Below, one piece after another: positions 46,313-58,274 of a DNA stretch of 64,000 bases. The translations under genes and the position numbers were made by a program. Position 1 is the first letter of the stretch; every line of letters starts with the position of its first letter. Source of the DNA: Icerya purchasi (Eukaryota; Arthropoda; Insecta; Hemiptera; Monophlebidae); contig CM077116.1 of NCBI GenBank assembly GCA_039619475.1, positions 37,645,183 to 37,709,182 on the forward strand. The letters are read 5' to 3'. The notes beneath the pieces were generated by a model. The model did not search any database, was not told the origin of the DNA, and saw only the letters and a list, made by a program, of their open reading frames with translations.

Positions 46313-47951
46313 TTTTCATTTAGAAAAGATAATCAGAGAATACTATTAAAAATGTGAAGATGAATATTTCATCTTTAATTTTAACAACTGAAACAGAAAC
46401 TTAGCAATATATATGTAAAAACTACTGATACTAAAGGGGTTGTATGATTGAATTATCTCTTATTGTTAGTAGGCACGAAAGCGGTGTTGGATTCTCTCGA
46501 GAAATATTCACCTATTTTCGGATGAAAAAATTGCGATTTGGGTCTGTTTCAGCTTTTGGTCGTACATTTGCGTTCACTTTTACTGATGTTTCTCGATTTT
46601 TTTTTTTTCAACTGAAAATCGGTGAATTAAGGTACACGTATTAACGTAAACCCCACATACATTTCACATACATTTCGCATACATTCATGCACTTTACATT
46701 CTACACGTACGTGTGATGTTTTGTTTTTTTGTTTTTTTCATTCCATTATGGAGCTTGTGTTATTAATGATATTGCGATAAAATACAACTCAATTTTATTA
46801 AGAAGGATGAAGATATTTTTTTTTTTCTTAAAGTAAATTGTCGACCGTTGTCTTAAAGTGTTTTAACTTCAGACTTTTTTTGCTCCCTCGGTTACGAGCC
46901 TGAATCAGTCTATATTTTATAAATATTTACAGTTTTTAAAAAAAAAACGTAGTTGTAGTCCGGAATGAATAAATGCGACGCTATGTTTCGAACGTTTATA
47001 ATTCTTTGACAATTGATGTTAACTCCCGTACCCGTTTTATCGAAAACTTGTTGATGATTTTATTTTCACTTCTCTTTGTGTGTATATTTAGAAAAAAAAA
47101 AATGAAAACGGGAGCACGTCAATTTAACATTGGAAATGACAAGGAATTGCGAAGGTGACGTGTCATGAGAACCGGAAGTAAAATTTGCTCGTACAGAAAA
47201 ATAAAAATTAGCCGAAAAATATCGATATTATTTACCGTGGAAACTAGTAAATGGGTTTGATGCCGAACAAAAGAAAGTTCGTGAGACCGAAAGGAGAAAG
47301 TTATGCTAAGGTGCTGTGTAATCAAGCGGACATGATGAAGCGTCATGCTGAATTTGCTTTAGGTCAGTCATTGTGTTCTGAGTATTTGCAGAGCGATCAC
47401 GTTTCTATCGAAAGCGAAAGCGATTCACTAAATTTGAAGTAGAACGTATGTCGTCGTTAAAAACGATAAGAAAACATTCAGAAGGAAGTTCGAAACCGAC
47501 CATCTTATCCGAAAATACTTGTCTCGTATGTGCGAACCTATTTGGTTTATAAGTTACCCCAAAGCTTGTAGTTTTGTACAGATGGCTCTGATTTCAAGAG
47601 ACAATTTGACCAACGTCAGTTCGAGAAAATATCAAAATATATGCAGCTATAAAGATCTACAGAACTTCTATATTAATTAATTTCTAGCGCAAGTAAGAAT
47701 TCTCTTTTTTCTCTTTTTGTGCTACACCAACTGTCATTAAATCTCCACTACAGGAACTAAAAGCAGCGTGTACTCTTAGCGCGGAGATTTAAAAAAAACA
47801 GTAACGTTTTTTGTTAGTTTCTACAAAGAATTTTTAATAGTTGCTACTGGGAATTTTATTTATATCCGAATTTTAAATCCTCGCCAAACTATTACGGTTT
47901 GCTGCCGTAGTAATAAATTAATTTTTACAAAATAATAGACTACTCTAGATG
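46313..47951. other. Stretch without recognised genes
   Basis: Several 60-75 codon ORFs, none with a known motif. The one at 47251-47442 (MGLMPNKRKFVRP..., K/S/E-rich end) is the most protein-like but has no supporting context. Confidence 0.35.
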
Positions 47952-47959
47952 GACACGAT
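47952..47959. repeat. 8-bp target duplication GACACGAT (left)
   Basis: Identical to 48254-48261; an 8-bp TSD is the hAT hallmark. Confidence 0.88.
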
Positions 47960-48253
47960 CAAGGGCGTCGCCAGGCGATGAGCCAGGGAAGGGCAAGATG
48001 AGTTGCCAGCCGCCAGGGGGGGGGCAAGATGATAGAAAGAGGATATGAGTTATAGGAAAAATAAAATTTATAAGTTGTAAAGGCTTAATATTTTATTAAA
48101 CAAGAATAAAATCTTAATTAAAACATAAGTTTTCCAAATTGTCCATGATTACGCGTCTATGAATATTCATCGATGCCAGTTGATTAAAAAGTTCCAAGGC
48201 TCCGGGGGGGGGGGGCAGCTGCCCCTCCCTGCCCCCCGCTGGCGACGCCCATG
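47960..48253. mobile_element. 294-bp hAT-type MITE
   Basis: Starts CAAGGGCGTCGCCAG and ends CTGGCGACGCCCATG: inverted repeats of 15 bp with one mismatch (CANGGGCGTCGCCAG), flanked by perfect 8-bp duplications. The subterminal sequence is G-rich near both ends (CAGGGGGGGG and CCGGGGGGGG with GCAGCTGCCCC). No coding capacity. An ORF crossing its right edge (48159-48389) is incidental. Confidence 0.9.
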
Positions 48254-48261
48254 GACACGAT
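48254..48261. repeat. 8-bp target duplication GACACGAT (right)
   Basis: Partner of 47952-47959. Confidence 0.88.
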
Positions 48262-49068
48262 ACAGAACAAAACGGCTAAGCGTGTCGAGAACATGTACGT
48301 ATATTTCTTTTTTTAAATGTCACATTTTTTTGCGAAACTTAATTATTTTGAAAATAGAACATAGCCTAGCCCGTAACTATCTGCAGTAGAGTAGCTTTTA
48401 AAGCGAAAGAATTTCTAAAATCGGTCCGGTAGTTTTAACGAACTCGTCCTCGTTTGATTTAATGGATACATTTAATGCATACATATATATAGGTGTATGT
48501 ACTGATTATAATGCAGAGCGAACAAAAAAAGATTTCTCGCTTAATTGCAGTTTTTGCCAATCTTTTTTTTTTTATATCTTTTGGTGTAGAAAGTTAACTG
48601 TGTCCAAATAGGATGACGCGATCGGTCCTCTAGAAATATTACTCAGCCGATTCTAATCAATATTTTGGCAAAGGACGTACAGATTTGAAAAGGTAGAATA
48701 ATATAAAATAAATATAAACTTTAGATAAAATAAACACTTTTTATATTAATTTATAGACACCTACAGATTTAAACGGGTATTTATATGCGGGTGAAATAAC
48801 AGCTGGTACATATATATAATAAAAATACATTTTGTAAGAAATACAGTGTACATAATTAAGCAGCTGCTTAGAAGTTGCTTTTTTTTTGCTCCAGCTCTCG
48901 GCCTTTTGGCCAGTCTTCCCAGATCTAAAGCGCCACTTGTCCCTTCTTATATTTTAACATTAACAATTTTCAGATATAATGCCTCACATTCCAACTGGCT
49001 CATTTACAATTTGGTATACGGATAAACGTGTAAAATTTGCTTAAAATTCCTTTCGCTAGTCCTTTTTA
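48262..49068. other. Stretch without recognised genes
   Basis: AT-rich. Contains TCTCGGCCTTTTGGC at 48896-48910, a chance-length match to the 5' region of U2 snRNA, discussed under rejected items. Confidence 0.4.
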
Positions 49069-49440
49069 GGATTCCGTATACATACAATGTACGGAATCCT
49101 AATAAGATGGTACACAAATGACAAAAATATCAAATGAAAATCAATAATTCACGAACGGCTTGACTTATAAACTTCAAATTTGGAACATAAATTACAATTA
49201 AAATTATCTTTAAAACGATCTATAACTTGAAGATCACCGATTACCGTGGGCGGCAAAAAACCCAAAAAAACGTCAAGAATATATAATATGGTACATAAAA
49301 CGACCTCAAAAATCACTTAAAAAATCATAACTCGTCACTAGATAAACTTATAACGCTGAAATTCAAAATATAAACTACAATGCAGGAGTACTTTCATAAA
49401 ATAAAAAAATTACGTTACAAAAGTTATGTAAAGTTGCCCA
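49069..49440 (+). repeat. Hairpin repeat family, copy D
   Basis: GGATTCCGTATAC and GTACGGAATCC form a hairpin with an ATACAAT-type loop. It is followed by TAATAAGATGGT, GACAAAAATATC, CGTGGGCGGCAAAA and AACGACCTCAAAAATCAC, in the same order as copies A-C. More diverged than B and C. Leads directly into the tandem array. Confidence 0.75.
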
Positions 49441-49486
49441 AAAGTTCAAAAAACCGCAAAAAATGAAGTGTCCCCTCCCCCTAGCG

Positions 49487-50870
49487 CCGCGAGTATTGTA
49501 TTTAAAAATTTTGAACGCAGCTAAAAATACGCGCATCCCCGTATATTTCCCTAGTTTGAAACATCCGGATTTCCAACTTTAAAACTGGACCCCAGGGGCG
49601 ACGAAAGCTCGAAATTTTGGAAAAAAATATTTTTTTCTCCGGGTTGTGATATATCATTAGAAAGATCGCTATTCGTCAGGAACGAAACCGCAATTTATTT
49701 TCTTAACAAAATTTTAAAAGTTGCGGGAAAGTTCAAAAAAGCGCGAGCTCTAATTTGTAGCCCCCTCTTTACGACGCGAGTATTATAGCTATAAATTTGG
49801 AACAAGGTAGAAAATATGCAACTTTACGTATATTTCTCTAGTTTTGAACATCCAGGTTTCTAGCTGTGAAATAAAACCCTTAGGGCGCCGAAAGCTCAAA
49901 ATTTTTAAAAAATATATTTTTTTGCCCGAGCTTATAATATATTATTAGAAAGATCGCTATTTGTCGCGAACGGAACCGTATTTCATTTTCTTAACGAAAC
50001 TTTCAAAATTCCGAAAAGTTCAAAAAAACAAAAAAAATTACGTGTCTTTCCCCTAGCTCCACAAATATTACAACTAAAAATTTTGAACGCGGCTAAAAAC
50101 GTGCGCATCCCCTTATATTTCTATAGTTTATAACATCTGGATTCCCAGTTTTAAAATTGGACCCTTAAGGCGCCGAAAGTTCGAAATTTTGAAGAAAATT
50201 TTTTTTCTTTCTAAGGCATGTTATATACCGTTGGAAGGATCGCTATCTGTCGGGAAAGAAACCGTATTTCATTTTCTTTATGGAACTTTCAAAGTTTGCC
50301 GGAAAGTTCGAAAAAGTGCGAGAATTGATTTGTGACGCGAGTATTATAGCTAAAAATTTTGAGGAAAGTAGAAAAATATGGGCATCCAAGTATATTTCTC
50401 TAGTTTGGAACACCTAAGTTTCCAACTTTAAAATTAGTGGCTTGGGGCTCTGAAAACTCGAAATTTTGTAAAAAAAAAATTTTTGTCAAGTGTATTATTA
50501 TAGGAAAGAGCGCTATTTTTTGGGAACAGACCCGTATTTCATTTTTTTAACGAAACTGTTTGAAATTTACTAAAAATTCATAAAATTCTGAAAAATGACG
50601 CGTAGCCCCGCTTGTAGTTTATATATTGTAGTTCAAGATTTTGAACAAGATTAAAAAAATGTGCGTCCCTGTTTATTTATTTACTTTGGAACATCTAGGT
50701 TTCCATCTTAAAATTCGGAACCTTAAACGCCGAAAGCTCAAAAGTTTCAAAAATAATATTTTTTTTTTCGGTCATGATCGATGGAAAGATCGATATTTGT
50801 CAAGAACGAAAACATAAGTTATTTCCTTAACGAAACTTTCAATCCTTGATGTTCCACACTTGAGAAATAT
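49487..50870 (+). repeat. Diverged ~285-bp tandem array, five units
   Basis: Units start near 49487, 49777, 50062, 50337 and 50612 with GCGAGTATTxTAxxTAAAAATTTTGAA. Each then carries a TATATTTCTCTAGTTT-xx-AACATC block, GGCGCCGAAAGCTCGAAATTTT, a T-rich run, AGAAAGATCGCTATTxGTCxxGAACG and TTCTTAACGAAACTTTCAAA. Spacing varies from 275 to 290 bp. It contains no ORF. Confidence 0.85.
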
Positions 50871-50884
50871 ATGTCGAAGCGCCT

Positions 50885-50990
50885 ATGTTTAACCCTGTTC
50901 AAAATTTTTAAGTGTAATATTCGCGCCGCTAGAGGGGAGGAACTGTTTTAATTTTTTGGCAACTTTAAAAGTTTCTAAATACGGTTCGAA
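50885..50990 (-). repeat. Inverted partial unit capping the tandem array
   Basis: GTTCAAAATTTTTAAGTGTAATATTCGCG is the reverse complement of the unit start (CGCGAATATTACA..TTAAAAATTTTGAAC), followed by complement of the preceding TAGCGGC/CCCCTC segment. The array thus ends in an inverted copy, giving the repeat a foldback end. Confidence 0.65.
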
Positions 50991-52329
50991 ATTATGTTTA
51001 GAGACACCCGTGGAACTGGCATACGAATTTCGACTGTAACTGGTTGAATATCGGACGGTAAAGTTAATATCCGCACGAACGGCTAATATTACTCCCCCAT
51101 GCGCACAATCAGCAAGCACCGGATTTGATTCGAGAACTTTATAGTTTTTTAGTTTTAAATGTTGGTTTTGTTTTAAGTGGGTTTCTTGAATGCATGGAAC
51201 AAACGGGTTTGTTAATCGGTGTTATTTTTGTTTGGCTTTATCGGAATACGAGACTGCAGCGGTTTTTAGAATTTGGTTCGGATTGTTATAATTTCCGTTA
51301 GTAGTGTTAGTGCGAGGGCTAAGATACGGAACCGGATCGCAGGTTTCGGTTTGGTTATTTTCATTACGGCCTGTGTTAGTGTTGTTATGAACTGTAATGA
51401 AAGGAACGGACTCACCGCATCATTGTTTAGGTGGTACGTCGGCCTGATGAAAAACAGATGCGAATACTATTTCGATTTGTTAAACAATTTAACGCACTAT
51501 GCTAGTAAATAAATAAAAAAAAAAAATTTAATAATGGTCTAACGTATTGAGAGAGTCGAAAGAAAAAACCGAATTGTTAAAAAATCATCTCAGTAGAACG
51601 ACAGTCTTTGTCACATCGCGGAACTATATCGACCTTTTTTAGTAAAGTAACCAGTTCGTCTTGCAACCGAAAGAAGTTTGATAACAAAGTAACCAAATCG
51701 CCTCGAAATTCGGTTTTCAAATTAGTGACATTTACAAAATTCGTAAACTATAATTTCGATTACCGTGTCTCTCCCTCCCATTCGCCGAGAATCCAGGACG
51801 CAATCACCAACGTACACCGAACTGCCAGCAGGGAGCACCAGCATTCTAGCAGACGCAGCAGAGTGATACGTAGCATTAATATTATTTCTAATTAATATTT
51901 TTTGTGTGTTTTCGTTTATATATTTATTAAATGTCTTTAACGATCGGCTATCCAAGAAAGATAGGCGTAGGGATTAACAAAATTACACATTTTAAAAAAT
52001 CATAAAACCTTAATATTAGTATTATTAAATCTAAAGCAATAATTTAAAAAAATAAATAAAAATTAAATAAACAAAAAAAGGATTTAATTGATTTTTCTTC
52101 ATAACCATTACATTGCACTTCGAATTAGTCTAAGTCTTCGATTCAAATTAGTATTTTGCTTTACTGTTTTAAATTATTATTAGAAAAGATCTCTGAAATT
52201 TATTAAGATATTAAATTAAAATAGTAAAATAAAAATAGAAGTATATTCAAACAAATTTTCTTACATACTAAATAATTATAGTTATTGTTAACTTTCATAC
52301 GGAATCCTCAGCGCATGAAACCTCATGCT
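50991..52329. other. Stretch without recognised genes
   Basis: Small ORFs of 60-95 codons without motifs. Near 52298-52330 the phrase CGGAATCCTCAGCGCATGAAA recurs (also TGAAATCCTCAGCGCATGAAA at 41866), a short shared motif of unknown origin. Confidence 0.4.
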
Positions 52330-53222
52330 TGACTGAACTTGTTTCTTTTTGTAACTGTTATAGTGCCACTCCACATGCTTGATCGACCCCTGCAATCCAC
52401 ATTCATTGTACAATTGTTACTACTTATTATTCCTGAGCTTGCCCGAAGTAGTGGCGTCCGGTGATGACCCAACCTTATTTGGTAAATTATACTGATATAA
52501 TCTCGTTCCAATTACCTTAAACCGGGGGTACTCTTCGATCTTGTTCTTAATGGAACAATATCTCTTCCTTTTAATTTCATTCCTGCTCTTAATGTACTCC
52601 ACGTTCTAGCTAATTCTTCTCTTATATAAAGCACGAATTCGTCTCAGTTTAATATTCACATTTCTGCACCCGTCTATTCTACACAAGTTGTTTTTTTTTT
52701 TTTCTTCTTTTTCTTTTTATTTTGCAACCACGATGCCGATAAGCCATAGTCGTGATATATGCAATATTCTTACATTTTTATTTCTAAACAACGTGGCTGA
52801 TTTTAAGAATTTCATTACAGATTTAAAATTCGACTTATTAATACTAGAGTCACTATTAATTTTCCTACAAGTTGTCTACTATTTCATTATCTTCGATTCC
52901 TCTGTATGCAGGAATCCACTTGAATTTTTATTGTTTTGCGTGATCCAGTCATCAGTTTCCTAATTTTCGTTTCAATATTATACGCTTTTTTCGGATTTGT
53001 ATTTTTCAATGTCAGCAAAAACTAGCCCGTAAATCTGATAGGATTAAAATTTTCCAGAGCCAAAAATATCGCGTATAATTCTGTTGTGAGAAACGGGACC
53101 AGCGTACATAAAATCCTATGCACCGTGGTTATCTGAAAAATGATAAAGTAAAAACCCGCCAAATATACACCTATTACCTTGTTCAGTGAGCCGTCGTAAC
53201 CTACGTAGCAATTTCTTAACAA
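52330..53222 (-). pseudogene. RNase H and C-terminal relic of an I-type LINE
   Basis: Minus-strand pieces in order. 53222-53022 gives GYDGSLNKVIGVYLAG and FLTTELYAIFLALENF, equivalent to the first two RNase H acidic motifs. Around 52.93-52.87 kb KFKWIPAYRGIEDNEIVDNL is the third signature. 52.51-52.33 kb reads RDYISIIYQIRLGHHRTP with following C/H residues, the usual C-terminal 'I-x-RLRxGHxxTP' plus zinc-knuckle region. Frames change between the pieces. Distinct from LINE-A. No poly(A) or TSD identified. Confidence 0.75.
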
Positions 53223-54497
53223 TTCTTCAAATTTTATATTATTTGATTATTTATTATGCGCATTTTATTATCTTCTATCTGTATTGAAAGTGGCAATCAA
53301 CGTTCTTCTCAATAACAACTCAGGTAATTTGTAGAAAATGTTATATTCGAAATAGCGTTTAAATGTGACAATCTTTGGAAGCTTGTGATTAAAGGACAAA
53401 TCACTTTATTCTTCTAATAACCATTGCACGACATGTTAAAAACGAAAAATCTATTTGTTAGTCACTCGATGTCTCTGTTAATTTTAATATAAAATTTATC
53501 TTTCCGGAACCCGCTTAACCTATTTGAAATCGGTGAAGAAAAATGCGGAAGCAAAAATATAAAGTATGAGAAAACATAACTTTTTTGCATTCATCGGATA
53601 CTTATGAAAAAAAAATTTACAACATACACGTACAGTAATTCCATCGAATTCTACTGTTATTTAAAATATTATTATTCTAATTATTATTTATAATATTATT
53701 TTTCATACTGTTGAAGTTGTCGGCTTACTATGTAGGTTTACAGGTGAAAGTGTGGTTAGTTTTATATCTATCTTAAGTTTCATCGTAAACAGGAAAGAAT
53801 AACTTTAAATCTAGTCTAATAGTTTCATTGTAAACATGAACCAATAGCTTCTTTGTTTTATAGTTCATTGTTTCATGTAAAAAATTATGGTTACTTTCAT
53901 ATTTAGCCAAATAAATTTATTATAAACATGGACCAATAATTACTTCTAAATTTCTTTACAATTATCTACAAATTTCCTTGAAATTAAAATCGATTTAATC
54001 TGTTTATGGTGAATTGGTCCATATATATATTCCTTTGTAAGTTCACTTATTACATGTTTGAATTGTGATTGTAAGAGATTTAGTATGAAATGCTGTATAA
54101 TAATTACTACAAAGTTATTATGACTATTAAATGTATGATGCAGTTATAATTATTAAGTATTTTATTCTTAGTTCTACTATTACTAGCTTTAAGCCGGCCA
54201 GAAAGCAACGATTACTAGAGTAAGCTTAATTTAACAGTTTCAAAATTCTGTAATCAACTACTGGTATTGTTATATTTAAGTAAATTTAGAAGTATGTGAA
54301 CGTTTGTGTGTAAATATATGAGTATGTTTGTGTTTGCGTTATGTTGCAGTAATGGGTATAAGTCAGTGAAGAGCGAGTATATGTTTTAAAGTCGGTATTA
54401 AATAATAATAATCTCCACAACTTGCGTAAGTGTGCGCATATGTGGTATATTGTAGTTATAATCGTAATTTCATATAAATTGTAAATGTTTTCACAAA
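53223..54497. other. AT-rich stretch, possibly a LINE 3' UTR at its end
   Basis: No ORF. The last few hundred bases lead into a TTGAAA microsatellite, the usual look of the 3' end of some non-LTR elements, but no coding remains confirm it. Confidence 0.3.
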
Positions 54498-54546
54498 TAA
54501 ATTGAAATTGAAATTGAAATTGAAATTGAATTGAATTGAACTGAAA
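54498..54546. repeat. (TTGAAA)n microsatellite
   Basis: About four AATTGA/TTGAAA units then two TTGAA units, after ACAAATAAA. Could be the simple-repeat tail of a plus-strand LINE. Confidence 0.85.
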
Positions 54547-56360
54547 TCATGATTTTCGTTTGTGGCCCACTATTGCTGTTATCTATTCGTTACGGTATTT
54601 TCGAAAATTATCGCAAGTTGAAATCCGTACAATGTCTCGGCCAATTCGGGCGGTTACAAAGCTTCGAATGTAGCAACTCCGGGAGATCATAAATTCGGTA
54701 ACTACTAATAGTAGAACGGCACATGTGTGACAGTTCTTCTGCAAATCTTTTACATAATTTTTCTCCTAGTGAATGCTTTTTTAGGAACGTCTCCGAGCTG
54801 TTTTCGCAAAAGAGAGTTTGCAGTGTTCCCGAATAGGGGCCAAAAGAAATAAATAAATAAATAATAACGTCCGGTAATGGTCGATTAATAAATATATCAG
54901 GCCGAAGATTCGCCGAGCGCCGATTTATGACATCTGACGAGGAAGTAAAACGATGTTTCGCCATAACTGTCAACGTTTCCTTTATCCTTTCTCATGAGTT
55001 CTCGTTAAATGAGAACCGGAGCAACTGAGGCCAGCTTGCGAGATCAGCAAATAAGTGAAAATGATGCTGGTTTATTACTTTCTGGTTCAGCTCCTCTAGC
55101 TGCGTCTACATTATGCATACAGAGTTGTTTGTTTGTTATATTATGTTTGTTATTGTTTCCATTAGACACGTGTAGCGTAAAGTTGCTGTTACGACCGAGG
55201 CGGATTTTGCTTTGAACGTTATTTTACCGTGTGTAACCATTCCGGCGAAATTATTACCGTAGCACCGGCAAAATGTAAACAGTATTGTAAAACACGAATA
55301 CTTTTAATGGAGAAAATCCACCAATTACATTGCGCGCTCGTTTATCGTGCTGACCATTTTTCGTAATACCGTTATTATATTATTTTTATGCGCAACAATC
55401 GCCTCTGAATTCTCATCTTCTATTTTCATTTTGCATTAACGAAGAACTATTAACAACCAGACCCGCGTTTTATCGTACATCGTGGAAAGGTCATGGACTA
55501 CCGTTAGTTACGATGGCTAGTAAGTTCATTGGAAGAAACCTTGGAAGGAGATGTAACTTCCTTCTGTAAAATATGTATTTGATTAAGCGATTCCTAATAT
55601 GTATGGTGGCTGAGTAAAAACGTCTTTGAAGTCAGCGATTTTTTAGAAAGAAAAGTAAAGATCGATTCTTTTTTCGGTATTCGAAAGAGCTGACCATTTT
55701 TTTTCTTTTGGCAAACTGTCCGCGACGAATAGATTCACGCAGGCGTTGAAGCACTGTCCTATTATTAAAAATACTTTTCACAGTAGTTCCGTAGGGAACA
55801 AATTCATGATGCGACATCTCTCTTCAAAAAATATCATCGGTAAGCATTTATGATGCATACGAATTTTCTTTTGGCGACCGTTTTGGCGTCATTAGGTCGG
55901 TACTGATTACGGGATAGGAAAAAGGGCGATCTGCTGTGCTAGTTTAGAGAAATGTTCAAGCAGTTTTCATCTTCCTCAGGATTCGCGGAAAGATTTGGGG
56001 ACATATTCGTGAAATTTGAGGCAGAATTGATTGAATTAATCCGAACGATGAATCAGAGTATCACTCATTTGTCTGATGCTCGGGTGCCGGTTTGGGCGAA
56101 TGCGAACCTGGACTTTGCTACATCACAGAGATCGGTCACTTCTTCCTTTGTCTCTGCCATTTTTAAAATTATTATACCGCAGACGAACAGGAGCACGTTT
56201 AACCGCATTAAACTTCTTGCATCAAATTAGTATAACGTAAATAGCGATTTGCAAACAGAGAACTCTTTATATTAGCACGGCGCTGCTCCACCGTCGGCGT
56301 TATTAAAAAGAACCCCGACGGAACACGTTCGTATACCAAAATTACAGCGATCGTTCGTGC
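54547..56360. other. Stretch without recognised genes
   Basis: ORFs at 54608-54973 (minus), 55009-55215 and 55952-56230 (plus) have no recognisable motif. A short (AAAT)n lies at 54850-54870. Confidence 0.35.
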
Positions 56361-56675
56361 AATGGAGGAAAGTTTTGTCGTCATGTCTCCACTAAAATAA
56401 ATAAACTGCGTGCTTTAGTCTTTCGCGCAATGGAGGAAAGTTTTGCCGTCATGTCTCCACTAAAATAAATAAACTGCATGCTTTAGTCTTTCGCGCAATG
56501 GAGGAAAGTTTTGTCGTCATGTCTCCACTAAAATAAATAAACTGCGTGCTTTAGTCTTTCGCGCAATGGAGGAAAGTTTTGCCGTCATGTCTCCACTAAA
56601 ATAAATAAACTGCGTGCTTTAGTCTTTCGCGCAATGGAGGAAAGTTTTGTCGTTATGTCTCCACTAAATGAACTT
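56361..56675. repeat. 68-bp minisatellite, ~4.6 units
   Basis: AATGGAGGAAAGTTTTG starts at 56361, 56429, 56497, 56565 and 56633, an exact 68-bp period with no indels. Units differ at few sites. One site alternates (GTCGTC, GCCGTC, GTCGTC, GCCGTC, GTCGTT), suggesting a 136-bp higher-order unit. The last unit is cut within CTCCACTAAA. Confidence 0.95.
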
Positions 56676-58274
56676 TTTGGTTGCTTCTAGCACATTTTAT
56701 AGACGCATAAGAAACATATAAATGTATTTATAATTAAGAGTCCGAGATGAAGTTTTTCCTCGTTCATATTTCAAATTTGACATTGGTAAAAGGCACGTGT
56801 AAAAACTTTGGATAATTCCCGCGCCTAGTATTAAGCTTACTCGTATTATATAATAGCATACGGAACTTATTTAGATCGATCAAACGCGTTGACGTGTAGG
56901 CCACTACTGCCGCGTGAAAGCTAATGCAGCTGCAACGATGCACGTTTGAGAGAATTTGACCCGCGAAACTTAATAATCGGGGCACTATAAAAGAGCGAAG
57001 CAATCAATTAACAGTGGTTGGTGCATTCGGCTGATTGCAAAGAGGGAACATTTCCGGATAGGGTTCTGACTGGTGGCTTGTTCGTAGATTGTTCGAAAAC
57101 AGAAAAGTCTTTGCGCGTAATTCCGCGCAGAGGTCATCGCAGGTTTTAATTGGTCGTTCTCAAGGTTCTGAGGAATGTGTTTTTCCATTCTTGTGTTTCA
57201 ACTAAAGGTGATTTAAGTGGGAAGGTGTGGTAGTGGCGAATTAAACGGTACCGGAGAGAATAATTGCAAATTAAGTTGTTCGAAGTTCATTACGCAGCGC
57301 AGATCCAAGAATTTAAATTCGGTAGTTTGCGTAATAAATAATGGGTCTATCTGCCGTAGCGCGATATTATTGAAATTGTTCTTCGTGATTACTGAAATTT
57401 AGTCAGTCGCGAGTGGAGCCTTTTGGGACTACCGAGGATTACTGCTGCTGTAGAATTGGGCACAAAAACATTGTCGCGTATATCTCGATAAGCAGATAGG
57501 AAACGCGTAGTCTTACGAGGACTTTCCTAAGTTTGGGAATTGGATGATCGGTCTCTCGTATTGCCTTTCACCGTATAAAAATGTACGTGATCTTTCTTTA
57601 GCTATTTGTGCTAGAAAACATAGATTTTTATCTTTAAATCTACCAGGGAGTTTGCTAATCCTTACGTTAAAAATACTCCAGACGTATATCGAGAACAAAT
57701 ATGGGGACGCACTTGTCTAATTTGGAAAAGGAAAATAAGTTGACTAGAGCAAGCTTGAAAAGGAGAATTTTCTATTTGCTACGGATTAGCTACTTAACGA
57801 AAATTGCGATTCAGTTGAAAAGGTGAGGAACAGACCCGGTTATATTATAGGATGTCTAGGGATGAAAAACTGTTTCGCAAGAGTCCGATTGAGAATCTCG
57901 TAATGTTCGCATAACGAAAAGCAAGAGCTACAAATAGCCTGTACGAGCAACCCACCTCTTTATAATAAAGTTTATGAAGCAATAAAACTGAAGCACGAAA
58001 ATCTAGGCAGTAAAAGACGATATTCTTGCTGGCTGCGTAGGGACGGCTGCACATAAAACGGCAACTAAAACTTCATGGTTCCGAAATCATCATCCAACGG
58101 CGGCAAAGTAGTGTTAGGTATTGCAGTAAATGTCGTTGTTTGCGTTTATTATGATGACCTTTCTCCAATTATAGCGAACATTATCGGTATGAAGATTGAA
58201 CTTAAACAGTTATAATCTGTAGCTGGAGGCAAAAAACACGGATCAACTTTAGAATGTTAAAAAACAAACGGTGG
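56676..58274. other. Stretch without recognised genes
   Basis: ORFs of 60-79 codons only, no known motif. Confidence 0.35.

Noticed and set aside
48896..48910. U2 snRNA-like TCTCGGCCTTTTGGC
   Set aside because: Only ~15 nt match; the following U2 sequence (branch-site recognition region and Sm site) is absent.
55952..56230. 92-codon ORF
   Set aside because: No recognised motif and no neighbouring exon or TE context.
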